This document shows positions 33,940 to 44,998 of a DNA stretch of 64,000 bases, in pieces. The stretch lies in contig CM055092.1 of the NCBI GenBank assembly GCA_029204225.1, positions 66,887,423-66,951,422 on the forward strand. Reading direction: 5' to 3'. The stretch comes from Diphasiastrum complanatum. Lineage: Eukaryota; Streptophyta; Lycopodiopsida; Lycopodiales; Lycopodiaceae. The first letter of the stretch is position 1. Every line of letters begins with the position of its first letter. The notes beneath the pieces are model-generated. The model ran no database searches and had not been told where the DNA came from. It was given only the letters and a program-made list of their open reading frames with translations. Made by a program: the position numbers and the translations under genes.

Positions 33940-35085
33940 CTCATGAGTGTGTGCGAAACAACCCATCGTACATGACTTCGGAGGGTGAGAGCTAGTTTGC
34001 AAGGAAGAGGAGGTTGAATAGGAAGCGCCAATGCGGTGCACAGGAGGGCATTGTCTGCACCTCATGTAGTCCGTGCTATTGAGGAGGTGACATGTTCGAT
34101 CGCAAGTTTGGTTTCAAACTTGCATAGCGTCGAGCATGTGTTAGTCTAGATGGTGTACGTAGTTTGGGCACGACGGAGCATGTGCGTAACAATCCCACTT
34201 ATAGGACACCGGAGTTTGAATCCAGGTTGGAGAGGAAGAGGAGATTAGATCACAGGAAAAGAGCAAAGAAGAGGCTTCTCCCTCACGAGTTAGAGTATGT
34301 TGAGGAGGATGTTTGTAGGAATGGGATTGATTTTGTGTCAATTCCAAGTGTTGACAATGATGTTTACTTCGGAATGGATGTTGGTTTGTCTATAGAGGGG
34401 GCAGAGTTACATGAGGATGCATTGCCAAGTACTTTGGGAGTAGGATCGATCACACATGTTATATTGGATTCGATGTCCAACATAGGTGCTAGAGAGAGGG
34501 TTTGTTTGCCTATTGTAGATTCAATTGCGTGTGTGTCATTGGATCCGATGTCCAATGTTGATGGTAGAGGGAGGGGTTCTTTGTCGGTGAGAGGCATAGA
34601 GTCTTATGAGGGCACTCCGTTGACTACTTTTTGTGTAGATTCGACAATGCATGTTACTCAAATCCGACGTTCACTATCGATAGTAGAGGGGAGGGACTTG
34701 AGTCGACTTCAGTAGTGTCTGTTACAGCTGAGGAAGTGCGTCATAACTCGTCGTATAGGACCCCTGAAATGGATTCTAGATCGATTATGACTACAAGGGT
34801 AAGGCGTAGATGACAAGCCAAGAGGAGATTCTTGCATAGGGTTTCATCTTTGCATTCTGGAGGCAAGTTATTCGAAGTAGCTAGCCTCATACACTAGTGT
34901 GTCATGATCTTGGAGGGATGGAGTTTGCATGTAGTTATCATTTAGCCTTGCGATGGAAACCAGAAAGAAATAGCTCTTTTTGTTGTATAAAAGGTAAGGT
35001 TCGTTTGCTTTTGTTTCCACCACTGCCTCCTAAGCTCCTTCGTTTGTACACGTCTGCAACGTTTGAAGTTATTATAACTCCCTAG
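33940..35085 (+). pseudogene. Helitron-type N-terminal region (relic)
   Basis: Three diverged copies of a basic motif occur: near 33948, at 34181-34270 (VRNNPTYRTPEFESRLERKR) and near 34737 (VRHNSSYRTPEMDSR). Such repeated arginine-rich TPE-type motifs occur in N-terminal parts of plant Helitron replicase-helicases. The frame at 34897-35083 then gives HDLGGMEFACSYHLALRWKP and, further on, FCCIKGKVRLLLFPPLPP with LLRLYTS, which follows the characteristic C..C / CC..GKV.LP..PPP..L..L block just upstream of the Helitron Rep domain. Cysteines of the first pair are partly lost. Rep and helicase domains are absent. A Copia LTR begins 63 bp further on and probably truncated it. Confidence 0.6.
34164..34715 (+). 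pseudogene. 183-codon frame of the Helitron-type relic
   Basis: This is the longest open frame of the relic. Residues 7-40 are the arginine-rich repeat. The remainder contains three diverged copies of an acidic unit with DSMSNIGARERV-like sequence (around residues 95-150), each about 35 residues. No catalytic motif is visible. It may be an exon of the Helitron gene or only a surviving open stretch. Confidence 0.4.
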
Positions 35086-35147
35086 TGTTTGTGTCCCTTG
35101 GAGTGATTCTCAATAGGTCCACCGCCAACGCCGTTGGTGGTGCGTAC

Positions 35148-35588
35148 TGTTAGAATAATAAATGTAAATGATGTAGAAGCCATAGGTTACTATGACCCAA
35201 AAGGTCGAGATCTGTGTAACCATGGTCATTTATATTTTAGGCCCAAGTTAGTATGAAACTAACTTGTAGGGACTCGTGGGTCCACTAGGGGCCTATACAT
35301 GTGAATTAAGTACCTAACTTATTATTTGGGGTACTTAATTATTTTATGTAACTTATGGTAGCTAGATAGCCATTAGTCAAGTTATTGGACAGCCAACAGT
35401 CATGAAGGTAGATAGCCATCTTGGACTACTTATATGTAGCCATTCATTTGTATGAGACACTTTTGTTAAGCAATCTACTGTTCATATTGGCTGTCCACAG
35501 GTTTCTACAAGAGGGTCATCTAACCATCTCTCTCTTCTCTTTGAGAATACTTTGTGTTAATGAATAGTCTTTATTTTGGATTCCTACA
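35148..35588 (+). repeat. 5' LTR of Copia element
   Basis: The LTR runs from TGTTAGAATAATAAATG to GATTCCTACA, so it has canonical TG...CA ends, and is 441 bp. The primer site follows immediately. The expected TATA signal could be ACTTATATGTAG near 35429. The 3' LTR is not in the window because the element is truncated at about 37277. Confidence 0.85.
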
Positions 35589-35601
35589 TGGTATCAGAGC
35601 C
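35589..35601 (+). other. Primer binding site (initiator tRNA-Met)
   Basis: TGGTATCAGAGCC directly follows the CA end of the 5' LTR, the standard arrangement for plant Copia elements. Confidence 0.9.
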
Positions 35602-36222
35602 ATTTTTCAGAATTGATTGCATGCTGGAGGGCACCCAATAGGCAGCCACATTTCTTCTCTTTTGGTTCATAAAAATCAGAATTTTTCTAAATTTTGTGGA
35701 GAGAGAATTGTTCGGCTCCTTGTTTTTTGTGCAAGAAATTGCAGGGAAAAGCTTGGAACCTCCACTCATTTGGGAGCCAGCAGTAGGGCGCCCATGCTCA
35801 ACTAGTTTTCATGTGATTGAAATTAGATTACATGCTTCAAATTTCAGATTTTCTTCTTGGAGGAGGGCGCCCATCTACCTTGAAGACAAATGTGTTTTTG
35901 ACACATTTTTAGTGGCTGAACTTTTTCTGTTTTTGAGCCTAGAAAAAGGTCCTACCATCTGCTCCATTAGCACATTGAGTGCACACCATTTTACCACAAA
36001 AGTTTTGGTTGTGGTTTTGGCTTCATTGGAAGCCTGCATATTAGTTAGTATTCTGTTATTTCAGCAGAATACAGCCACCTATATCTTCTTGTGAATGAGC
36101 TATTGCTTGTGGTGTATTGCAATCTATAGTGCTCATTAATTCAGCTTTGAACTTGCTGATTTTTTAGTAGATTTTGGACTGGAATATGTTTTTCCCATCT
36201 ACTATTAGCTGAATTTTCAGAA

Positions 36223-37155
36223 ATGGCTAAAGAATCTGAATCTATAGGTTCTTTGTTCAATGAAGATAGGTTGGATGGAACTAATTTTTCCTTGTGGTGC
36301 TACATGATCAAAAACCTCCTTATTGCTAAAGGTTTGTTTGAAGTTGTAAGTGTTGATGAAGAGAGGCCACCTAGTTTGGCACCTACTACACCGTCAAGAG
36401 CTACTTCTTCAACACATGTGGAGGTGTCTTCCGAAGAACAAAAGAAGTGGGATCGACATGACGGACAAGCACATTCGGTCATAGCGCTATCCGTGAAGAG
36501 ATCAATCCTACCTGACATTCGATCATGCAAGACTTCCAAGAGTGCTTGAGAAGTACTTGCCAAGATGTTCCAAGTGAAGAATATGACGAAAGTGCTTTTT
36601 CTACATAATCAACTCTCAACATTGAAGATGCAAGAGGGTGATACGCTTTCAAATTACTTAATGAAAATCAAGGATCTTCGTGAAGAGCTTCTTAGCATTG
36701 ACGAAATTGTCGAGAACTCTCAATTTGTTTCATTGACTCTTAATTCACTTCCTCATTCCTATCTTCCATTTGTATCTACTTTAAGCATATCTCTTAGGGG
36801 ACAACAAATCTCCTTTGAAGAGCTTGTTGGCTTATTTCTCCAAAAAGAGCAAACAAGGATTAATTTTGGTGAACAAGAAGATCAAGCCTTCTTCACCAAA
36901 GGCAAAGGCAAGGGCAAGTGGAAAGGTAAGCCTTCTTCTTCCAAGGATCAAAAATCCAAGGAAGGCCAAGATCAAGGATCCAAAAAGAAGGGTAAGTGCC
37001 ATTATTGTAAAAAGTTTGGGCACCACATAAAGGAATGTAGGAAGAAGCTTACTAAGGATAAAGAGAAAGGTATTGATACAAATACAGCCATGATTTCATT
37101 AGAACATCAAAAGGAGGATGATTCTTTCAATGGTGATTTTGCTTTTTGTCACTAA
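36223..37155 (+). pseudogene. Copia gag with one in-frame stop
   Basis: The frame starts MAKESESIGSLFNEDRLDG, close to the usual KLDGTNFSLW gag start. It is interrupted by a TGA at 36547-36549 exactly where gag has a conserved tryptophan (…SA-stop-EVLAKMF, normally SAWEVL), i.e. TGG to TGA. It resumes in the same frame with FLHNQLSTLKMQEGDTLSNY, LNSLPHSYLPFVSTL and ends in a lysine-rich stretch and the zinc knuckle CHYCKKFGHHIKEC (near 36997-37038). Gag forms the virus-like particle and binds RNA. Apart from the stop, the gene looks intact. Confidence 0.9.
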
Positions 37156-37277
37156 CAATCTCATTTCTAATCAAAATGAGATTTCTACCAATGAGGACCG
37201 AATCCATTGGTAAATGCAAGTACTTCGTTACTTTTATTGATGATTTTTCAAGGTTTACATTAATTTTTTCTATGAAG
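37156..37277 (+). pseudogene. Copia integrase scrap at a truncation point
   Basis: About 40 bp after gag, KCKYFVTFIDDFSRFT is seen (37207-37255), the first catalytic-aspartate block of integrase. Protease and integrase N-terminus are missing. Similarity to Copia ends near 37277, where sequence of the opposite-strand element begins. Confidence 0.75.
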
Positions 37278-37279
37278 GC

Positions 37280-39107
37280 ACCACTGGAATGGCAGTTCCC
37301 TCAGGAATAGTTGGTGGTGCGAAGTCGTTGAAGTCCACCATTTCCAACTGTTCTTTCATAGCGGAATGCTGCTTGTGAATTTGCTACAACCTCATCCTTT
37401 TCGGCATTGAGGGTATCGATGGTTTGTTGCATGTGGGATACCTTCAGTTGGAGCTGGTTCTGGAGATGGAGTAGCATCTGCTATTGTTGTTGATTGTAAT
37501 TTGTTAGGTTCTGGATCTGCAGCTGCTGTTGTTTGTTTTCCTCCTCCAGCCTTGCTTTATCTTTCTGAAGGTCCGCCATAGCACCATCGTCAAATTGCCG
37601 CATAGTGTTCTGTCCCCCTAGGGTGCTGAATATATTGTATTGGAGCTCATTCACCAATCATACAACTTTTTGGGTTGTAAGGGGTAGCTGCTCCCAAGGA
37701 CCAATGTCAGGGAGGGCGCGTGTGTATTTAGGATACGACATGGGGTTAAATGGTAGAAAATCAGGAACAAGACTAGACAGAGGTGTATGAAAGGCAAGTG
37801 GAGGTGATTGTGGATTGAGGGGTGGGGAGGTACTACATGGCGGAGAGTGTGGGATTGGGTTAGTGGTGACAATGGTTGATGGTAATGCAGTTAGTAATTG
37901 TAATGCAAAATCATCTACGTTGACTGTGGAGTCAAGTAGGGTGGAGATTTGTACAGGGGAGGGCTTTTGTGGAAGTGTGGAAGTGAAGCCCGTGTTGAGA
38001 GTTAGTGAGGGTGTGGGGGAGGTAGTAAATGGTGTGGGTGGTGGTGGGAGTGTGAGAGCAAGTGATGGAGAGGGGATTGCCTGTGTGGACGGAATCACGC
38101 CCATAGGATCAAAGCCGAAAGTGCTTGTCATTCCGGACTTGCCTACTGCTGCTGCTACTGCTTTGGCATTGTTGGGCTTGGTGAAGTAAGGCCGCCTGCT
38201 GCTCGAGGACCTCCTTTGGGACCTGAGATGGTTTAAGGCTCCCCCCAAATTTAGCATATTCCACCCCGATGTCGCTGGATAGAATGTCATGTGGAACATC
38301 GGCTTTTGTGCTGACCGCCTTCCCTTTTTGCTTCTTAGTAGGTGAGGCTGGTGAGACTGGTTTTGTTGTCGGTTGGGAGGTGGCTCGTTTTTTTGTGCTT
38401 GGATAAACATCATCCAGCTCTTTGATGGCAGCAGCCGCCATAGATCCCAATTGTTTGGTGACCAACATGTGGAGGAGATACCCACATTCGGTAGTTGATT
38501 TGCGGGCTTTCAGAGCTCCGCACAGCTTCTCCGCTACCTTCTCAGCCCACTTATAATTTTGAGTGGGGTCATCCATGGTGAGGGTCAGAGAAAAGAGATC
38601 GCTCGGTGGGATGCGATCCATCTTGGTGGTATGTACTGCGACCATGGTGACGAGAATCTTAGAGGCGGCCCGTAGATGGGGATCCATGATGAGGCAGATA
38701 GCAATCCCGTCGTTGGTTTGGGCAATGGTTTTGCCGTCATCTATCAGAAATTGTGTAAAGTACTTGGCATCATAGCTGGTGCCCTTTCCATGGATTGTCT
38801 CTCCGAGATTCGGAAAGCCGACGCTCTGAAGATTCCCAGGAGAGACGTTGAATAGAATAGCTGCCACTCTTGGATGTAAGCCGAAAAGTTTGGAACTCAT
38901 CCGAATAGGTCAAGTAGGCTGCTCGGATGAAGCTCTCGCTCTGCTGGGCCCGAAAAAGTGTTAGATCAAATCCAAGGTTGGTGAGGATATCCTTGGCCAA
39001 TGTGAGCTGCTCGACGTAATTCTTAAGATGATCATGATTATATCCTCTGAATAAGGACGAGGGGGTTTAAGGTGATGCAAGCTCAGCGGGGAATCGCCAG
39101 AAGCCAT
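37280..39107 (-). pseudogene. Extra ORF downstream of Gypsy pol (Pro-rich and coiled-coil protein)
   Basis: From an ATG at 39107 (MASGDSPLSLHHLKPP) the frame shifts near 39050 into HLKNYVEQLTLAKDILTNLG, again near 38890 into LHPRVAAILFNVSPGNLQSV, and continues open to about 38110. The middle part is alpha-helical and basic (SPTKKQKGKAVS). After another shift it becomes proline-rich (PPPPTPFTTSPTPSLTL) and ends in a Gln-rich putative coiled coil (KARLEEENKQQQLQIQNL, 37430-37560). I recognise no domain. It follows integrase in the same orientation, the place of env-like or extra ORFs in some Athila/Tat-type elements, but no membrane segment is visible. A captured host gene is the alternative. 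Confidence 0.45.
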
Positions 39108-39217
39108 GGTAGCAGTGAATTTAGATTGCTATGAGAATTTTGAAAATCTTGAAAAAAAATTGGCATGAACTCGAGAGTAGCAATCTAAAATGAACTCGTG
39201 GAGAGAAGGTGGAGGCC

Positions 39218-39240
39218 TATATATAGACTTTTATTGGGCA
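39218..39240 (-). promoter_or_regulatory. TATA- and CAAT-like promoter before the extra ORF
   Basis: On the - strand CCCAATAAAAG is followed by TCTATATATAGG, about 110 bp upstream of the ATG at 39107. The spacing would give a 5' UTR of roughly 80 nt. The box could also be the U3 promoter of a diverged LTR. Confidence 0.5.
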
Positions 39241-39799
39241 GGAATTTGCAACTTCACCCAGAAATCGTCTTCAGTGTCCACGATTTGGTAATGATGGTCA
39301 CGAATTTTGAGGCAACGTTCTGGGGCCCCGTGAATTTCTGTAAGTGATTTTTTATTGCCAAAAGAGAAAAAATGTCTGATAGTGCAAAAATGTATCTGAT
39401 CAAAATTTGTGAAGATGATAGAAAAATCGTGAGGACCAATTTGAGCTCCAACGAATTGTCTGCGAATTCGGAGAATGGATATCTGATGAGGAAAACTACA
39501 TTTTTTGATTTTTTTGATATTTTTGTGTCTGAAACGGATTTTGCGGAGGCCAAAAATGAATTGTTCTCTGTGAAAAAGGGGTCAGCCGAATTCTATCTGA
39601 GATGTTGTTAAAAAATTTTATCTGAAACTAATGACTTTTGTGGTTTTCTTAGAGAAGACTGTTCGTATACCTGATCTAATAGTATCTTGATGGGTGGAAC
39701 AAGAAAGCTCAGCAAAAATGTTGTCGAAATGGCATGCAGACAATAAAAAGGAAGAAAATACAGTAGAAAAGAAAACAGTTAATACATATCAAGATAAAA

Positions 39800-40693
39800 G
39801 CAGGGTTTGTTGTACTTTCTCAGTCGACTCCTATTGACCACAATGTCGAGGACATCGCCTTGAAGGGTTTGGAGTTGGACATATCCAGAGGCAAAGATTT
39901 TTTTAATGACATAAGGTCCTTGGCCAAAAAAATTTAGTTTGCCTTTGAAGGCTTTGGCCTAGTATAACGAGACCTTATCTCCAACATGGAAATCTCTAAG
40001 TTTCAATGATCGATCATGTCATGCTTTTTGTCGTCGTTTGTGGACTTGTTGAGCATGGATGCTGATCCGTTGTGTTTCACAGAGTTGCTCCAGATGGAAT
40101 AACCTATTTGCTAGATTCTGAGGAGTATCGAGCTCAAGGTTATAGGCTACTCGAAGGGAGGGGATATGGAATTCCACAGGCATAATGACTTCTTGGCCAT
40201 ATGTGAGCTGGAAAGGGGTTAAGCCTGTAGCTCACTTCGGGGTGGTGCGATAAGCCCATAGAGCAGCATGGAGTTTGAGTTCTCAATCAAATCGGCTGGA
40301 TTCGACGGTTTTGGTGAGAATTCCACATAGAATTTTATTGGTGGATTATGCCTGGCCATTGCAGCGTGGATAGTATGGGGAACTTTTGCGATGTACCACA
40401 AAAAATCTGGAAAGAAGATTTGCTATGTCAGAGTTAAGAAAATGTGTACCCCTATCACTGATAAGCTCTAGAGGACATCCAAACCGAACTATAACCTGTT
40501 CATAGAGAAATTTGACAGTAGAATGAGCGTGAGCATTGCAAACAGCTCTTGCTTCGGCCCATTTGGTACAGTAGTCCTTAGCTACTATGATGTAACGAGA
40601 TTGTGTGTGTCGAGCAGCAGGACTAATAGGTCCGTTATAATCAATTTCCCATTTTTGGAAAGCTTGATCAGTGGTTACGGGGTGTAAAGGCAT
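39800..40693 (-). pseudogene. Gypsy integrase (non-chromodomain type)
   Basis: On the - strand: zinc-finger end CDVCQRIKRFQK near 40700, the core starting with DYNGPISPAARHTQSRYIIV, CTKWAEARAVCNAHAHSTV, then FGCPLELISDRGTHFLNSDI and SPYYPRCNGQA, with the catalytic D-D-E region partly degraded. Beyond 40346 broken frames give LWAYRTTPK, LTYGQEVIMPVEFHIPSLR, FHVGDKV and VNRSRLRKY. The C-terminus lacks a chromodomain. This and the RNase H style point to a Tat/Athila-type lineage. Confidence 0.8.
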
Positions 40694-41158
40694 GTAGTCT
40701 ATTTTTTGAAAGCGTTTTATGCGTTGGCAGACATCACAAGCTTTAGTGTAATTGTGCGTATCCTTGAAGAGTGTTGGCCACCAAAAACCAGCTAAGAGGA
40801 TTTTCTTAGCAGTTGTTTCAGAAGAGAAATGGCCCGCACCAATACCTTCATGAGTGAGGAAAATTACAGAGGGTATTTCTCCTTCAGTAAGACATCATCG
40901 GATAATTCCATCTAACCCTTGCTTGTAGAGTTGTCCTACAATTAACGTATAAGGTTTAGTTTTGAGGACCAACGCACATTGCTTAAGTTTAGAGAAGGAA
41001 GGATCCATCTGCCCTGAAGTTAAATATTCGGTAATTTCCTTAGCCCATACAGGTGTAGAGTCAACTTGGAAAAGGATTGCATCTGGTAAATCATCATTGA
41101 CATCTTGATCAGGGGTGGGAAGGTTAGGGATTCGGGACAGATGGTCTGCTAAAAAATG

Positions 41159-42105
41159 CTAAACTCCCTTATGAACCACGATCCTAAACTCAAATTCTCT
41201 CAATAATAGGATCCATCTAGTAATACGGCCGGTGGTGCATGTCTTGTTGATGAGATACAACAGTGCTTGATAATCAGAGAAGAACGCAAAGACTTTTCCT
41301 AGAAGATAATGGCGAAACTTTTGAACCGCATATACCGTTGCCAAGGCTTCATGTTCGGTAGTGGTATAATTGACTTTGGCAGGTATCAATTGTCGACTAA
41401 GAAAACAAATTGGGTAGTCCTTTTTGAAATCTCCTGGTTGGGTGAGCATTGCTCCAATGGCATACTTGAATGCATCGGTATGCACATGGAATTCTTTAGA
41501 ATAATCAGAGCCCGGAGGATGGGTGCATTGGTAAGGGCTTCTTTGAGTTGATTAAAGACGATGCGTTGTTCATCCGTCCATTTGGGAACTACAACTACTT
41601 TGTAGATTAAGCGTGCTTTGTTAGCGAAATCGAAAACAAAGCATCGATAGTAGTTGGTGTGGCCAAGGAAGGAGTAAACTTCACGTATCGTACGCGATTC
41701 CAGTAGATTTTGAATGATGAGGATCTTTTCAGGGTCAGTGGCAATGCCATTTTGTGAGATAATATGTCCTAACACAATACCATGGGTTACCCAATAATTA
41801 TTGGTTTCATTTGGCTCACTCAGGGAAAGGGTTATGGTTTGTGCAGGGCCTTTGTAGGGTGAAGTACCAGTGGGCTCGCGTTGAGCTTGGGGTAATTTGA
41901 TTGTGACATCCTCGATCGTATAGTCCTTAAAGTATGCAGGAACATCATGGGCTGGAGATTCGAGGGGGGCCTTGCCTTTATCTTGCCGAGATGGTGTTTT
42001 TTCGGGGACTGGTGTAGGGCTAGAGGCAATTTCAGGAACTTCCCAAACAATGTTGAGGTCACTAGATGGTTGAATTTGAAGTGGGTTTTTCATTTTCTCT
42101 TTCAT
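41159..42105 (-). pseudogene. Gypsy RT remnant (core deleted) and RNase H
   Basis: The frame 42105-41386 passes from a Pro/Ser-rich linker straight into HGIVLGHIISQNGIATDPEK (about 41775-41715), the thumb end of RT. The palm with the catalytic YxDD motif is missing, so a deletion of several hundred bases is inferred at about 41780. RNase H continues in the next frame with MHTDAFKYAIGAMLTQPG, INYTTTEHEA-type (here VNYTTTEHEALATVYAVQKF) and SDYQALLYLI. A frameshift near 41480 separates the two. Confidence 0.85.
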
Positions 42106-42973
42106 AGTATGACCACGTGGTAGGTTTCAGTGGTGGAGAGACAGTTGGTATGTCATGGAGGATCTCATCATCAATTTGAAAGATAGTCTCCTCCTCACAG
42201 AGATCCCATGGATAGTGTAGGTGTTTGGGATGGTAGAATTTTGTCTCAGGTTTTTCAATTGCAACCTTGGCAACAGATTCCACCTTGGAAGCATGTTGCG
42301 GATAGGTCTTTGGGGGAAGTGCTTCCATATAGTTGAGGATCTGAATATCAGATATGTCCATATCTTCTGGGCAATTCTGAATTCGTAAGACATTCTCGTC
42401 ATCAATGAATAAATCGTCTGATTCATTAGTAGGTAGCCATGCAACATTTAGTAGCTCATCATAGTGTGGAAGAATATCAATAAAATTGATATTGATGATG
42501 GGTGTATCCAGATCAGGTAATTGGTCATGATCAATCGGGTGTGGAGAGGTACAATTATCCTGATGCTGAGCACAGTAATCAGCATTCACACAATCAATGG
42601 TAGCTAGACTGTGACTCCAGTTTATGATATCAGTAGATTTAACATAATGACCTTTTTCGTGGCTGGACTGGTATGGCTCAAATACTGAGTTGGTGGTTGA
42701 GGATCCCTCGTCATGAATGCGTGCAGGTTTGAGTTTACCCGTTGAGTCAATGGTGACAGAACTGTCACGATTTTCAAAAGTGACTCGGCCTTTGCTCCAG
42801 TCATGAACGACTCGTGCATTGGTGAGCCACGGACGACCAAGTAGTAGTTCATAAGAATAGGCATTATTGAGAATATCAAGTACTATAAGATCAACAGAAA
42901 ACTTGAGACCTCCTAGTTTGATCAGCACGTGCGGAAGGAAACCAGTAGGTCGGACCACACTTTGATCAGTCAT
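42062..42973 (-). pseudogene. Gypsy protease and linker
   Basis: In frame with the ORF at 43016-44101 but separated by a TGA at 43016-43018. It holds VLIKLGGLKFSVDLIVLDI and SYELLLGRPWLTNARVVHDW, the second half of a retropepsin including the LLGRPW motif, followed by a long acidic linker (residues about 80-300) before RT. It is the longest intact piece of this Gypsy. Confidence 0.8.
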
Positions 42974-43015
42974 CCGAAGCTGACAAGTAGGTTTGGCTAG
43001 CTTGTCTCTCAGATT

Positions 43016-44101
43016 TCATTCCATCATGAGGGATGTGGAAATGATATTAACCCTGGAACCTCCATCGAGTACTGCTAAAATCTCACGGGATTGATGATGG
43101 GTAGCTGAGATTTTGATGTTGCCTCGTTCGCTGAGTGGATTGGTTAGATGTAAGGGCATTTCAGGCAACTCGTCAACAGTGGTGGTGGTATTGGATTGGA
43201 TCTGTTGTTTCCACTGGCCAGCATGCTTCCAGAGTACATGGAAGGGAAGAGTGACATTGGCTTGTAGTAAATCTCCCCAAACTTCGGTACCTTCAAGGGT
43301 TTTGCTTTCAAAGAGCTTGTGAGGTACTTTATGGGAAGAGGAAGATTCTTGGTCGACATTGCAGATTTGCTGGTGATACTCATGATGCAGCCGAATTTTT
43401 TCAGATGGGTCAGGATAAACTATTGGGGTTGAATCATCACTTGGAGGAACAGCCTGTAGTTGAGTTTTGCTGGGTGCAAGTGTAGGGGCTTGGCGTTGGG
43501 TTTGTGCCCGAGTCAAGACCCAAGCAAGATGTGTTTCGATTGGTAAGGTTTCTACTTGCACTGAACAGACAGGAGTGGCTGGCTTAGATCGGGATGGGCA
43601 ATCCTTCAGGACTCTCATAAGAGCCTTCCAATGGGTGATGCCAAGATTGGCCATGAATTGGCAGAGTGAGCTAACTGCAAAAGCAATATCAGGTCTTGTG
43701 AAGACCATTGCATACATGAGAGATCCAAGTATCGATCGATAGGGATACTCTCTCATCTGCTCCTCTTCATGCTTAGTTTGAGGACATTGGTCCTTCGATA
43801 ATCGCAGGCCTGACTCAATCGGCGAGTGAGCTAAAAGAACATGAAGGACATTGGGAGCACAAATGAATAGATCGTTGTTGAATGTGATCTTGATTGTCCC
43901 TTTGCCTTCAACGCGTATGGTGCTTGAATCTCCGAGGTAGATGAATTGATCTCTGTTGTAAGCTGCATACTCGGTAAACCATTCCTTGCGAGAGGTCATG
44001 TGTTGGGTAGCGCCGCTGTCCAGGCACCAGCTATCACAGTCTTCGTTGTTGTTGTTGTAAGCCATTAACAAAAGTGTATCTTGCTCTTTGAGATCCGTCA
44101 T
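43016..44101 (-). pseudogene. Chimeric Copia-Copia-Gypsy ORF (361 codons)
   Basis: One open frame joins three sources. Residues 1-88 are Copia gag end and protease (WCLDSGATQHMTSRKEWF). Residues about 89-166 are the Copia RT/RNase H connection (REYPYRSILGSLMYAMVFTR, FMANLGITHWKALMRVLK), so everything between was deleted in frame. From residue 167 the sequence is Gypsy: a low-complexity linker and then a protease start with LAVLDGGSRVNIIST at residues 342-356, where the active-site box reads DGGS rather than DSGA/DTGA. Junctions lie near 43837 and 43603. It looks like a by-product of nested insertion and deletion. Confidence 0.8.
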
Positions 44102-44930
44102 GTTGGAGGAGTCTGGTTGTTGTTGTTGTTGCCTCTTTGCCTCGTTGTAGATCCGGATATGACACTCCTTGATGTCGTGATTGGCTCTCTTGCAATATCT
44201 GCAAAAAAGTTTCTTTCGTAATCCACTATTCTCACCTTGAGTATGACGCTTATGTTGTTGCTGCTACACTTGATTCTTGTCCTTGGAATAGTCTTTCTTC
44301 TTGGTGTACAGGGCCATGGATTTGTCTTTGATGGACAGGCCACTTGTCTTTCTTTGCATTTCTTCTTGAAGAAGATAACCAATCACCTTTTGAAGAGTGA
44401 GGTCGAGTTGTGTGGAGATCATCACCACAAATTGTTCATACAACTTTGGGAGAGAAGAAAGCAAGGTCATAACGACATCATCATCTTGAATAGAACATCC
44501 TACAGCTAATAACTGATCCAATAAAGATTTAAAACTATTGATGTAAGAAGTGATGGCAATCAGACATGCTAAGAGTAAAGAACTTCCTTTTAAGATGTAA
44601 TCTAGTCATTACATCATGAGTCTCATAGAGATTTGATAACAAATCTAATGCATCCTTAGAGGTTTTGCATGTGGTAACGTGGGATATTTTGGAGTCGGCT
44701 AGATTGAGTGTGGTACATGCTAAGGTCTTTTGATCTTTGATCTTCCATGTCTTTGCCTGATCACCATCTTCTGGTTTCAGGTCAGCACCTTCTACTACAT
44801 CCCAAAAATCTCCATCTATCAACATCATCCGGAGTTTTAACTTTCAGATGTAGAAGTTAGAACCATTGAACTTGTCAATGATTCTAGCTTCGTTGGATAA
44901 TGAAGACGAAGAGCTACCTATATGAGACAT
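44102..44930 (-). pseudogene. Copia gag relic
   Basis: From an ATG near 44929 on the - strand (MSHIGSSSSSLSNEARIIDK), gag continues to FNGSNFYI, then a TGA at 44846-44844 where tryptophan is expected, then KLKLRMMLIDGDFWDVVEG, ISHVTTCKTSKDALDLLSNL, and after a frameshift near 44530 LLSSLPKLYEQFVVMI. A zinc knuckle (C..CKRANHDIKEC) lies near 44150-44200 in another frame. Confidence 0.8.
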
Positions 44931-44984
44931 ACTAATAGTAATACAAATAGAACACAATTAATCTCTCGGTCTATTTGAACTATG

Positions 44985-44998
44985 CTTTGATACCAATC
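44985..44998 (-). other. Primer binding site of the - strand Copia
   Basis: On the - strand TTGGTATCAAAGCA follows the LTR end ATCA after two bases. It differs by one base from the tRNA-Met complement. Confidence 0.7.

Noticed and set aside
37815-38189. 124-codon + strand frame rich in Gly and Val
   Set aside because: Antisense shadow of the proline-rich part of the - strand extra ORF.
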